5,531 bases of DNA from Candidatus Fischerbacteria bacterium RBG_13_37_8 (GTDB taxonomy: Bacteria > Acidobacteriota > HRBIN11 > MFGW01), in NCBI GenBank assembly GCA_001780385.1, contig MFGW01000226.1:4609-10139 (forward strand), given 5' to 3'. Of the stretch, positions 1 through 5,531 are shown in pieces (the first letter of the stretch is position 1; every line of letters starts with the position of its first letter). The position numbers and the translations under genes were made by a program. Below the pieces are notes generated by a model. It had not been told where the DNA came from and did no database searches. It saw only the letters and a list, made by a program, of their open reading frames with translations.

Positions 1-711
1 GCGGCTCGCATGCAAACTAGCAAATAATACTTTTCTCAGTGACCTGCCAAATCTCTTTGTTTCAAATCGTTCCATGCTGTATGCTTTTACTATTCTTGCT
101 GCATGAATAGTTTCATTTAATACATGGTGCAATTCTGCCGTACCTTCATGACTTGATAAACTTACTTTTCTTAACCTGGCACTTATGCGAATAATTGGAT
201 ATAGACATAAGGGAAGGAGTACGCATGATATCAATGATAATTTCCAATCAAGCCAAAATATATACACTAACAGTCCTGCAAGAACAAGACTTTCTTTGAG
301 AAGATCCCCCGCGGTTTGTGAGACAGCTACTTTCATTTTTTCTGTATCAAATATTACCCTCGATTGAAGGTCTCCCGCTTTTTGAGTTTGCAAATAATAC
401 AGCGATTGACTTATCAGATGCTCATACATTTTATTTCGAACATCTCTTATAATTCTAAAACCGATGCTTTCCATTAAATAAGTTGAGAAGTAGGATGAAA
501 TTCCTTTACCGATATAGAAGAAAAATATCATGACACACACCATAAACAGGGCGCCCGATTGTGGTTCCATTAATACTTTATCCATCAATTCTTTAACCAC
601 CCAGGTCAGCAAAGCAGTGAATAAAGCGACGAGTGCCATATTGAACAAGGCAAGAGTAAATCTGCCTTTATATGGTTTAATATAATTTACCAGCTTGAGA
701 AAATTTTCCAT
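1..711 (-). CDS. MsbA-like ABC exporter, N-terminal membrane domain (partial, runs off window edge)
   Basis: The reading frame is open from an ATG at 711-709 to base 1 (237 codons, no stop), so only the 5' part of the gene is visible. It begins MENFLKLVNYIKPYKGRF. Hydrophobic segments lie near residues 18-38, 55-78, 138-155 and 157-176, as in the transmembrane domain of type IV ABC exporters. The stretch YYLQTQKAGDLQSRVIFDTE (106-124) matches the family's 'F.....G.l.sRi..D...' region. The stretch LNETIHAARIVKAYSMERFE (198-217) matches the 'E...G...VKaf..E..e..RF' coupling-helix region of MsbA and lipid or multidrug exporters. The ATPase domain should follow outside the window. An in-frame GTG at 720-718 is an alternative start, with a stop codon directly before it. 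Shine-Dalgarno pairing is weak (GAGTGAAG). The gene has its own promoter at 731-759. Members of the family flip lipid A, other lipids or drugs across the inner membrane; the substrate here is not determined. Confidence 0.9.
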   Translation of the reverse strand, partial: MENFLKLVNYIKPYKGRFTLALFNMALVALFTALLTWVVKELMDKVLMEPQSGALFMVCVMIFFFYIGKGISSYFSTYLMESIGFRIIRDVRNKMYEHLISQSLYYLQTQKAGDLQSRVIFDTEKMKVAVSQTAGDLLKESLVLAGLLVYIFWLDWKLSLISCVLLPLCLYPIIRISARLRKVSLSSHEGTAELHHVLNETIHAARIVKAYSMERFETKRFGRSLRKVLFASLHASR

Positions 712-730
712 CGGCTTCACTCAATTATGC

Positions 731-759
731 ATTATAGATAAACCAGGCGCATAAGTCAA
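731..759 (-). promoter_or_regulatory. Sigma70-type promoter for the MsbA-like gene
   Basis: On the minus strand a -35 box TTGACT (759-754) and a perfect -10 box TATAAT (736-731) are separated by exactly 17 bases. This differs from the housekeeping consensus at one position. The box points at the ATG at 711. A start about 7 bases after the -10 box would leave a 5' leader of only about 12 nt. The match and its position in the spacer between two transporter units suggest that the exporter gene is transcribed independently of the upstream operon. This is inferred from sequence only. Confidence 0.72.
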
Positions 760-776
760 TCAGTGGATAGAGCCTG

Positions 777-797
777 GGGATTAGGGACTAGGGAAGA
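777..797 (+). repeat. Degenerate heptad tandem repeat, GGGAYTA type
   Basis: Three consecutive 7-bp units can be read on the plus strand: GGGATTA, GGGACTA and GGGAAGA. The first two differ at one base and the third is more diverged. The array is short, so chance is possible, but a second 7-bp-period patch lies 40 bp away in the same spacer. Confidence 0.45.
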
Positions 798-836
798 AAC
801 GCTGAACAATGTGCAAAAGAGATAATGTATTGTTTG

Positions 837-857
837 TGAGAACCTTGAACTTTGAAC
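837..857 (+). repeat. Degenerate heptad tandem repeat, YTTGAAC type
   Basis: Three consecutive 7-bp units read TGAGAAC, CTTGAAC and TTTGAAC. All end in GAAC, and the last two differ only at the first base. The patch ends 9 bp before the stop codon of the second permease. It resembles the short tandem heptamers seen in intergenic DNA of some bacterial genomes, though three units alone are weak evidence. Confidence 0.45.
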
Positions 858-866
858 AGGGAAGGA

Positions 867-2159
867 TTATTCGTAATGGAGGGCAATGATTGGATTAAGT
901 TTGGCGGCACGATAAGCGGGATACATACCGGAAAATATGCCCACAACGGCTGAAAATACCACACCTATAATAAATGACCACCATGGCAATGAAATAGGAA
1001 ATTGCAGCAACAAAGCTGCTAATGCCGCTACTGAAGCGCCTATCAGCACGCCTATGGCTCCTCCTATGCTGGTGATAATTACTGCCTCAAGTAAAAATTG
1101 CCCGAGAATATGCCGTTTCTTTGCTCCTATCGCTTTCCGTATGCCGATTTCCCTGATACGTTCTGTTACCGATACCATCATTATCGCCATGACCCCTACA
1201 CCACCTACAAGCAAGGCTACCGATGATATACCGATAAGACCTATAAATATTGCTTGCGTTATATCTGTCCATAATTCCATTATTGAATCCTTGGTCATTA
1301 TATCAAAATCATTTTCCTCCCATGATTTCAAATGATGCCTCATTCTCATTACCGCTATTACTTCATCACGAGCCTGTTCAGTCAAATTCTCATTTATGGG
1401 TAATATTACCATCATGATGCTTTCCCGTTCGCTCGAATAATATTTCTTGAACGTTGTATGAGGAATTATTGCAAAATCATCAGCTCCAACATCAAGACCT
1501 CCTTCGAGACGCTTGGCAAAAGTTCCGATAACCGTAAATTTCTGATTGCCCATTTTTACTTCTTTCCCAATTGGATCTGTCATGCTGAACAATCCTTCTG
1601 CAGGCGAATACCCTAATATTATTACATTCTTTTTATGAATCACTTCTCCCTGCGTAAAAAATCTCCCTTTATCAATCGGCAGAGCTACCGTATCCGCATA
1701 ATATTCAGAAGTGCCCACTATCTCAATTTCATTGCTTACTATATTTTTATATTTTATCGTAAAAAATTTAGGTGGAAAATGTCCGCCACGCAGTATATCA
1801 ACCTTCTTAACTGATTTGCAATTAAGCTCCAATGCTTTTACATCCAGTTCCGTTATATCCGGTCTGTTCATCATTCTCATAAATTCTTTGTGGGAAGATA
1901 TTAGTCTGCCACCAAATTTAACAACATACATTAAACTTGGATTCAATGACCGTAAATCCTTGGTCATCATTAAATCTAAACCACGCAATATTGAAGTCAT
2001 GCTTACTATCGCCATTATACCTATTACTATGCCCAGCAAGGTGAGAAAAGAACGCAATTTATGTGACCACAGGCTGTCAATTGCCAACCGTAATGTTTCA
2101 TATACCAGCGCCATGGAAGTGCGTGCACGTTTAAAATTTCTGTATGTTCTCTGTTCCAT
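867..2159 (-). CDS. MacB/FtsX-type ABC transporter permease, second of a tandem pair
   Basis: This 430-residue inner-membrane permease has the MacB layout. An N-terminal helix region ending in SHKLRSFLTLLGIVIGI leads into TM1 (about 38-58). A large periplasmic domain follows (about 59-302), then three C-terminal TM segments (about 303-329, 355-385 and 393-414). The cytoplasmic motif SVTERIREIGIRKAIGAKKR (330-349) after TM2 is the FtsX-family coupling region that contacts the ATPase. The end, YPAYRAAKLNPIIALHYE, is also typical. It is clearly homologous to the permease encoded just upstream, sharing a periplasmic 'MR.RH.LK...ENDF.I' stretch (271-287), but it is not a near-copy. It has a basic N-terminal extension of about 17 residues that its partner lacks. 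A strong ribosome binding site supports the first ATG over Met16. It most likely pairs with the other permease as a heterodimer; this is inference. Confidence 0.94.
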   Translation of the reverse strand: MEQRTYRNFKRARTSMALVYETLRLAIDSLWSHKLRSFLTLLGIVIGIMAIVSMTSILRGLDLMMTKDLRSLNPSLMYVVKFGGRLISSHKEFMRMMNRPDITELDVKALELNCKSVKKVDILRGGHFPPKFFTIKYKNIVSNEIEIVGTSEYYADTVALPIDKGRFFTQGEVIHKKNVIILGYSPAEGLFSMTDPIGKEVKMGNQKFTVIGTFAKRLEGGLDVGADDFAIIPHTTFKKYYSSERESIMMVILPINENLTEQARDEVIAVMRMRHHLKSWEENDFDIMTKDSIMELWTDITQAIFIGLIGISSVALLVGGVGVMAIMMVSVTERIREIGIRKAIGAKKRHILGQFLLEAVIITSIGGAIGVLIGASVAALAALLLQFPISLPWWSFIIGVVFSAVVGIFSGMYPAYRAAKLNPIIALHYE

Positions 2160-2165
2160 TTTCTA

Positions 2166-2174
2166 CCTTCTCCT
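2166..2174 (-). promoter_or_regulatory. Strong ribosome binding site of the second permease
   Basis: The minus strand reads AGGAGAAGG, then six bases, then the ATG at 2159. This is near-ideal Shine-Dalgarno pairing and spacing. It decides the start at residue 1 rather than at the internal Met16, which lies at the position where the partner permease begins. It also lets this gene be translated independently despite the 84-nt gap and hairpin before it. Confidence 0.75.
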
Positions 2175-2204
2175 ATGCTCTTCGTTCATCCTTCACTCCG
2201 TGCC

Positions 2205-2242
2205 TAGCCAGAGATATTTGAAGTTTCAAATATCTCTGGCTA
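2205..2242. repeat. 38-bp near-perfect palindrome between the two permease genes (mRNA hairpin)
   Basis: The left arm at 2205-2222 (TAGCCAGAGATATTTGAA) is exactly complementary, read backwards, to the right arm at 2225-2242. The two central bases are GT. In the operon transcript this gives an 18-bp uninterrupted stem, with the innermost A-U pairs probably open. It starts one base after the stop codon of the first permease. No U-tract follows it on the minus strand (next bases are GGCACGG) and only a poor one on the plus strand, so it does not look like a standard intrinsic terminator. Likely roles are protecting or processing the mRNA, partial attenuation between the permeases, or a palindromic repeat element that landed in the gap. 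Confidence 0.85.
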
Positions 2243-2243
2243 T

Positions 2244-3464
2244 TTATTCATACCGCAAGGCTTCTATAGGATTCAGCATTGCTGCTTTATTCGCAGGATA
2301 TAAGCCAAAAATAATGCCAACGATAAAGACCGTTATAAGTGCAATTACCATGGACCAAACTTTGATTATATAAGGCAATGCAACTGCTTCCGAAATAACA
2401 ATGGCGAGAATTATTCCGACAATAATTCCCGCTATTCCGCCTGCAATAGACAGCGTTAAGCTTTCAACCAGGAATTGCCACAGCACATCCCTTCTTTTTG
2501 CTCCGATGGCTTTTCTGATGCCTATTTCACGTGTCCGTTCTGTTACTACCATGAGCATGATATTCATTATCACCACGCCCCCGACAATTAGTGCCAGTGC
2601 TACCACTCCTACTAATGCTGAATAGATTCCTCTCGTCGCATTCTGGTACATATTGATAAATGCATCAGAAGTAAATATGCCAAAATCATTATCCTGTTTC
2701 GGTTTTAATTTATGTCTGACGCGCATCACTACTGTTGCTTCATCCATGGCTTTATTTAAAAATGCCGGTGAATTTGGCTTTACCATCATGTAAAATGATT
2801 CACGCTGGGGTCCAAATATTTTTCTGAACGTGGACATCGGAATTGCTACAAATTCATCCTGGCTGTTTCCTAACAGCATTCCTCTCTGCTGTACGACGCC
2901 AATGACTTTGAATTTCTTCCCTTTAATATAAACATTTTTACCAACCGGATTAGCTCCCTTAAATAACTTGTCTTTTATATCAGCGCCTATCACTGCCACG
3001 TAGCGCGCGCGCAAATCTTCATATTGCGAAAAATGCCGTCCTTCCTCTATGTCCATATTTTCTACAAATGCATATTCCCATGAACGGCCGTTCACCCATG
3101 CATTTTCAAGTACTGTCTCCCTGTGTCGTATTTTTCCATTAGCATTATGAGCTGATACAACATATTCAATAGAAGGACATTGCTTTTTCAGCGCCTCCGC
3201 ATCTTCCGGTGCTAAATCTGGATTATAACGACTTTTCCTCTCCTCACTATGTGAAAATGAAGGCTCAGACTTGCGAACATAAAATACATCAGCTCCTCTC
3301 TTCGTAAAAATATCTGCTACCTTTGCATCCATTCCTTGAATCATGCTCACCACGATAATAATAGATGCTACCGCAATTATATTACCCAGCAAGGTAAAAA
3401 ATGAACGCAGTTTGTTATTCCATAATGCTGAGAGTGCTATAGCAATGCCTTCACGTATGTACAT
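2244..3464 (-). CDS. MacB/FtsX-type ABC transporter permease, first of a tandem pair
   Basis: This 406-residue inner-membrane permease follows the ATPase gene by 15 nt. The N-terminal region (EGIAIALSALWNNKLRSFFT) precedes TM1 (about 22-42). A periplasmic domain of about 235 residues follows, then TM2 (about 280-306), TM3 (about 332-358) and TM4 (about 367-389). The coupling motif TERTREIGIRKAIGAKRR (308-325) and the ending LYPANKAAMLNPIEALRYE are hallmarks of the MacB/LolC/FtsX family. TM1 carries LGNIIAVASII where many relatives have an LGIIIGVASVI-like sequence. The fused N-terminal ATPase domain of classical MacB is absent and is supplied by the separate gene upstream. The start ATG has AAGGA about 7 bases before it. 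In this family the permease is thought to convert ATP-driven movement into opening and closing of the periplasmic domain, pushing substrate through an adaptor and outer-membrane channel. The substrate here is unknown. Confidence 0.95.
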   Translation of the reverse strand: MYIREGIAIALSALWNNKLRSFFTLLGNIIAVASIIIVVSMIQGMDAKVADIFTKRGADVFYVRKSEPSFSHSEERKSRYNPDLAPEDAEALKKQCPSIEYVVSAHNANGKIRHRETVLENAWVNGRSWEYAFVENMDIEEGRHFSQYEDLRARYVAVIGADIKDKLFKGANPVGKNVYIKGKKFKVIGVVQQRGMLLGNSQDEFVAIPMSTFRKIFGPQRESFYMMVKPNSPAFLNKAMDEATVVMRVRHKLKPKQDNDFGIFTSDAFINMYQNATRGIYSALVGVVALALIVGGVVIMNIMLMVVTERTREIGIRKAIGAKRRDVLWQFLVESLTLSIAGGIAGIIVGIILAIVISEAVALPYIIKVWSMVIALITVFIVGIIFGLYPANKAAMLNPIEALRYE

Positions 3465-3479
3465 ACCTGTTCCTTAAAT

Positions 3480-4163
3480 TTATGTAACGGTGTCCTGTTC
3501 TACTTTACCATCCCGTAATAAAATCAAACGCCTTGCGCAATCAGCTATTTCCCGTTCATGCGTAACTATTATTATAGTTTGACCCTGTTCATGCAGTTTG
3601 GAAAAAATTGCCATGATGTCCTTCCCAGAACGTGAATCAAGATTTCCTGTTGGTTCGTCTGCTAAAATAATAGAAGGATCATTCACCAGTGCACGTGCAA
3701 TCGCTACGCGCTGTCGTTCTCCGCCTGATAATTCATTCGACTTGTGCTTCGCCCTCTTTGATAAATCCACCTGCTCAAGCGCCTGCAATGCTTTCACCTT
3801 CCTCTCACGCGGATGCACTCCTGCATATACTAAAGGCAGTTCCACATTCTCCTCCGCTCTCAACCTCGGCATTAAATTAAATGTCTGAAATACAAATCCT
3901 ATCTCTTTATTCCGGATTTCCGCCAACTCATCTTCTGATAATACACTGACATTCTTCCCGTTTAAAAAATAATCACCTTCCGTCGCTGTATCAAGACATC
4001 CTAACAGGTTCATCAATGTTGATTTGCCCGAACCCGATGGACCCATTATCGCCACAAATTCATTCCTCCGAATTTCTATGCTGACACTATCTAACGCTCG
4101 TACTTCCTGAGTCCCTAATTCATATCTCTTTGATAAATTTACCGTTTTTATAAGCTGTTCCAT
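3480..4163 (-). CDS. ABC transporter ATP-binding protein, MacB/LolD family
   Basis: This 227-residue cytoplasmic ATPase is complete and has every catalytic motif: Walker A GPSGSGKST (41-49), Q-loop Gln93 in VFQTFNLMP, signature LSGGERQR (145-152), Walker B IILADE (165-170) with catalytic Glu170, D-loop GNLD (173-176) and switch His202 in IVTHE. The length and the phrases 'MNLLGCLD', 'RNKEIGFVFQTFNLMPRL' and 'ADEPTGNLDS' are typical of the group serving MacB, LolCE and FtsX-type permeases. It should form a dimer that binds ATP and drives the two permeases encoded downstream. The start ATG has AAGGA seven bases upstream. It follows the adaptor stop codon by 33 nt and precedes the first permease by 15 nt, so co-transcription is very likely. 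It could be annotated lolD-like, but the adjacent adaptor points to MacAB-type efflux rather than lipoprotein release. Confidence 0.97.
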   Translation of the reverse strand: MEQLIKTVNLSKRYELGTQEVRALDSVSIEIRRNEFVAIMGPSGSGKSTLMNLLGCLDTATEGDYFLNGKNVSVLSEDELAEIRNKEIGFVFQTFNLMPRLRAEENVELPLVYAGVHPRERKVKALQALEQVDLSKRAKHKSNELSGGERQRVAIARALVNDPSIILADEPTGNLDSRSGKDIMAIFSKLHEQGQTIIIVTHEREIADCARRLILLRDGKVEQDTVT

Positions 4164-4196
4164 GATTCTTTCCTTTGCTGTATCGCTATCATTCCA

Positions 4197-5465
4197 CTAT
4201 GTTTTCTCTTTTTCCTTCTGCAGCTTGATCTTGTCTCCATCTTTCAGTTCCCTCAACACTTTATAAGGTCCCGTCACTACAATCTCTCCTTTATTCAATC
4301 CTTTGACTACTTCAAAATAACTTTCTCCTACAATACCAGTTTCCACGGGCTTAAATTCTGCCTTGCCTTGGTTATATATAAATACACCTTCCATTTCTTT
4401 CTTCTTATATTTACTCTCGTCTATCTTTCCCGTCTGCTTCGATGTTGATTGATTCTTGATAATATTGTTGTCTTTATCAACTGCTACCTCCCTTGTCAGC
4501 ATTGCCTGAATAGGAACTGATGCTACTTCTTTTTTCTTTGCCGTTATTATTTCTGCCGTTGCAGAAAAACCGGGTCTGACGCCCTCCACTTTATCATCAA
4601 GCGTCACCACTACTTTAAAATTTACCGCTTCCGATTGCCCAAGTGTCGCTGTTGCTATAAGCGGAGAATTTCCTATTTCCGTCACCGTTCCACTAAATTT
4701 TTTATCCGGGTATGAATCAAGTGTCACCGATGCCGTTTGTCCTATCCTGCTATCAACCACATCAGTTTCATCTACTTCCAGTTCTACCTCTATAACAGAC
4801 ATATCTGAAATAGTCATGATTACCGTGCCCGGATTATTCATCGTTCCCATTATTACATTCTCACCTTCTTCTACATTTAAACGCGTTACAATTCCCGCTA
4901 TCGGCGCCTGTATCGTTACCTTCTGTAAATCATGACTCGCTGATCGCATCTGCGCTCTTTGCTGCTCTATCTGCAGTTTGGCCGATTGCAACTCTTTCGT
5001 CGCTACTGCAAGCCCTGTTACAGCATTTTCATGCACTTCCTTCGATTGCAATCCTTTGTTGTAGAGCTCCTCTATGCGCCGCGCATTACTTATTGCCTTT
5101 TCATAATTTGCCTTGGCAATATCATATGCTGCTTCAGCTCCCTTGATCGCCGCTTTTAACCTCTCTACCTGCAATTCCAACGGAACAGGATCTATCTGTA
5201 ATAAAAATTGATCCTCCGTTACTTCGTCTCCTTCTTTCACCGCTAATGATGTTATGGTTCCTAATGAATTTGCACTTATATTCACCGTCTTCTTCGCCTT
5301 CACCTGTCCGGATGCAGATACAATCGCCGTTATATCCCTTACTTCTATGCTCTCCGTATCAACCGTTTCTCCTTTACTCCTCTTACTTACACTATTCATG
5401 ATAAATAATCCCGCTATTATACATATCACCACTACCGTCACTATTATTTTGTTCTTCTTCTTCAT
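4197..5465 (-). CDS. MacA-like periplasmic adaptor (HlyD/RND membrane-fusion family)
   Basis: This 422-residue adaptor links an inner-membrane ABC pump to an outer-membrane channel. A basic start (MKKKNK) and one hydrophobic segment (about 7-24) with no clear signal-peptidase or lipobox cysteine site suggest an uncleaved inner-membrane anchor, as in MacA. The lipoyl (biotinyl-like) domain is in two halves (about 57-92, with VKEGDEV, and about 183-222, with APIAGIVTRLNVEEGENV). Between them lies an alpha-helical hairpin (about 93-182) rich in Ala, Glu, Lys and Gln, the likely coiled coil that meets the channel. A beta-barrel domain (about 224-308, ending in RPGFSATAEI) and a membrane-proximal domain (about 310-415) follow. 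The latter contains a Lys/Gln/Asn-rich stretch (about 328-358) that looks like an insertion. The start has GGAGAA nine bases upstream. The frame is open further upstream to the window edge, but that stretch is hydrophilic, so the chosen ATG is preferred. Confidence 0.94.
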   Translation of the reverse strand: MKKKNKIIVTVVVICIIAGLFIMNSVSKRSKGETVDTESIEVRDITAIVSASGQVKAKKTVNISANSLGTITSLAVKEGDEVTEDQFLLQIDPVPLELQVERLKAAIKGAEAAYDIAKANYEKAISNARRIEELYNKGLQSKEVHENAVTGLAVATKELQSAKLQIEQQRAQMRSASHDLQKVTIQAPIAGIVTRLNVEEGENVIMGTMNNPGTVIMTISDMSVIEVELEVDETDVVDSRIGQTASVTLDSYPDKKFSGTVTEIGNSPLIATATLGQSEAVNFKVVVTLDDKVEGVRPGFSATAEIITAKKKEVASVPIQAMLTREVAVDKDNNIIKNQSTSKQTGKIDESKYKKKEMEGVFIYNQGKAEFKPVETGIVGESYFEVVKGLNKGEIVVTGPYKVLRELKDGDKIKLQKEKEKT

Positions 5466-5490
5466 ATAATTTAATTCTCCATGTTTCTCA

Positions 5491-5531
5491 TCATTTATAG
5501 CGTCCCGGAATAGCTTTCCATCTATCCGGAA
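5491..5531 (-). CDS. Possible C-terminal tail of an upstream gene (very short, uncertain)
   Basis: One minus-strand frame reads PDRWKAIPGRYK and stops with TGA at 5493-5491, which is 25 nt before the adaptor ATG. That spacing matches the other gaps in the operon, so this could be the last 12 codons of an upstream cistron such as a channel gene. Twelve codons cannot be assigned to a family. The same bases form an imperfect hairpin, and another frame is open into the adaptor, so this remains a guess. Confidence 0.25.
   Translation of the reverse strand, partial: PDRWKAIPGRYK
5505..5529. repeat. Imperfect inverted repeat upstream of the adaptor gene
   Basis: CCGGAATAG (5505-5513) and CTATCCGG (5522-5529) pair as an 8-bp stem with one bulged base and an 8-base loop. 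It lies 40 bases before the adaptor start. No U-tract follows it on the minus strand. It could be an operator or a leader hairpin, or it may simply fall within the end of an upstream gene. The window ends here, so the context is lost. Confidence 0.4.

Larger units (their letters stand above)
712..866. other. Intergenic spacer between the operon and the MsbA-like gene
   Basis: This is a 155-bp non-coding stretch downstream of the second permease and upstream of the MsbA-like gene. It holds the promoter at 731-759 and two patches of degenerate 7-bp repeats (777-797 and 837-857). No convincing Rho-independent terminator for the operon is visible. The best inverted pair is AACAAT (805-810) with ATTGTT (829-834), which has a long loop and no G+C-rich stem. 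Transcription of the operon may therefore end by another mechanism or read into the exporter gene. Confidence 0.7.
867..5465 (-). other. Predicted four-gene MacAB-type efflux operon
   Basis: The adaptor, ATPase, first permease and second permease lie in this order on one strand with gaps of 33, 15 and 84 nt, each gene having its own ribosome binding site. The order adaptor-ATPase-permease is common for split MacAB-like systems, for example the adaptor/ATPase/permease arrangement of YknXYZ. The second permease is an addition to that plan. No complete promoter is visible upstream of the adaptor inside the window, so the transcript may begin beyond base 5531. An outer-membrane channel gene is not present here. 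Confidence 0.85.

Noticed and set aside
743..777. Inverted repeat CCAGGC/GCCTGG flanking the -35 box as a possible operator
   Set aside because: The arms are only 6 bp with a 23-bp gap, which is expected by chance too often to call an operator without comparison to relatives.
776..793. Telomere-like or G-quadruplex motif (TTAGGG and GGG tracts)
   Set aside because: Only three G-tracts are close together and there is a single TTAGGG. The 7-bp periodicity explains the pattern better.
805..834. AACAAT/ATTGTT pair as an operon terminator
   Set aside because: A 6-bp A+T-rich stem with an 18-base loop would be unstable and lacks a U-tract at the right place.
937..1335. Plus-strand open frame of 132 codons inside the second permease
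   Set aside because: It lies wholly antisense to a gene with clear family motifs and shows no domain-like pattern of its own. The same holds for the other plus-strand frames at 185-367, 1711-2373, 2401-2625, 3598-3888, 3689-3880, 4959-5159 and 5254-5469, and for the minus-strand frame at 1087-1272.
2206..2241. Palindrome read as a Rho-independent terminator
   Set aside because: The minus-strand transcript continues with GGCACGG rather than a U-tract, and a strong ribosome binding site and full-length permease follow.
3003..3012. Ten-base alternating GC run inside the first permease (possible Z-DNA)
   Set aside because: It is explained by the codons for Arg-Ala-Arg in a conserved reading frame; the run is too short to claim a structural role.
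5494..5499. TATAAA on the minus strand as a -10 box for the efflux operon
   Set aside because: No acceptable -35 box is found 16-18 bases upstream (GATGGA or ATGGAA there), and the region may be the end of another gene.

Overview
The window carries one transport operon and the start of a second transporter gene, all on the minus strand. No lineage marker is present. The G+C content looks to be about 40% (judged by eye). A MacA-type adaptor with an inner-membrane anchor, and a neighbouring MsbA-like exporter, suggest a two-membrane (Gram-negative type) bacterium. The phylum cannot be read from this sequence, and no rRNA, tRNA, CRISPR array or insertion sequence was seen.

Reading in the direction of transcription, from high to low coordinates: (1) 5531-5466 is a short lead-in with a small imperfect hairpin and possibly the last codons of an upstream gene. 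(2) 5465-4197 encodes a membrane-fusion/periplasmic adaptor. (3) 4163-3480 encodes a MacB/LolD-family ABC ATPase with all its motifs. (4) 3464-2244 and 2159-867 encode two different MacB/FtsX-type permeases in tandem. Gaps within the operon are 33, 15 and 84 nt. The 84-nt gap holds an almost perfect 38-bp palindrome that begins one base after the first permease's stop codon. (5) 866-712 is a 155-bp spacer with two patches of degenerate 7-bp tandem repeats and a near-consensus sigma70-type promoter. (6) 711-1, running off the window edge, encodes the N-terminal membrane half of an MsbA-like ABC exporter.

Together the four operon genes make a MacAB-type efflux or export machine. The usual fused MacB (ATPase plus permease in one chain) is split here into a separate ATPase and two paralogous permeases, so the likely core is an ATPase dimer with a permease heterodimer, joined to the adaptor. 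A TolC-like outer-membrane channel would be needed and is not in the window. The substrate cannot be deduced. The MsbA-like gene appears to be a separate transcription unit with its own promoter and a very short leader.

This is recognisable biology rather than a new system. The points most worth a second look are the palindrome between the permeases, the unequal permease pair, the heptad-patterned spacer and the very short leader of the exporter gene.
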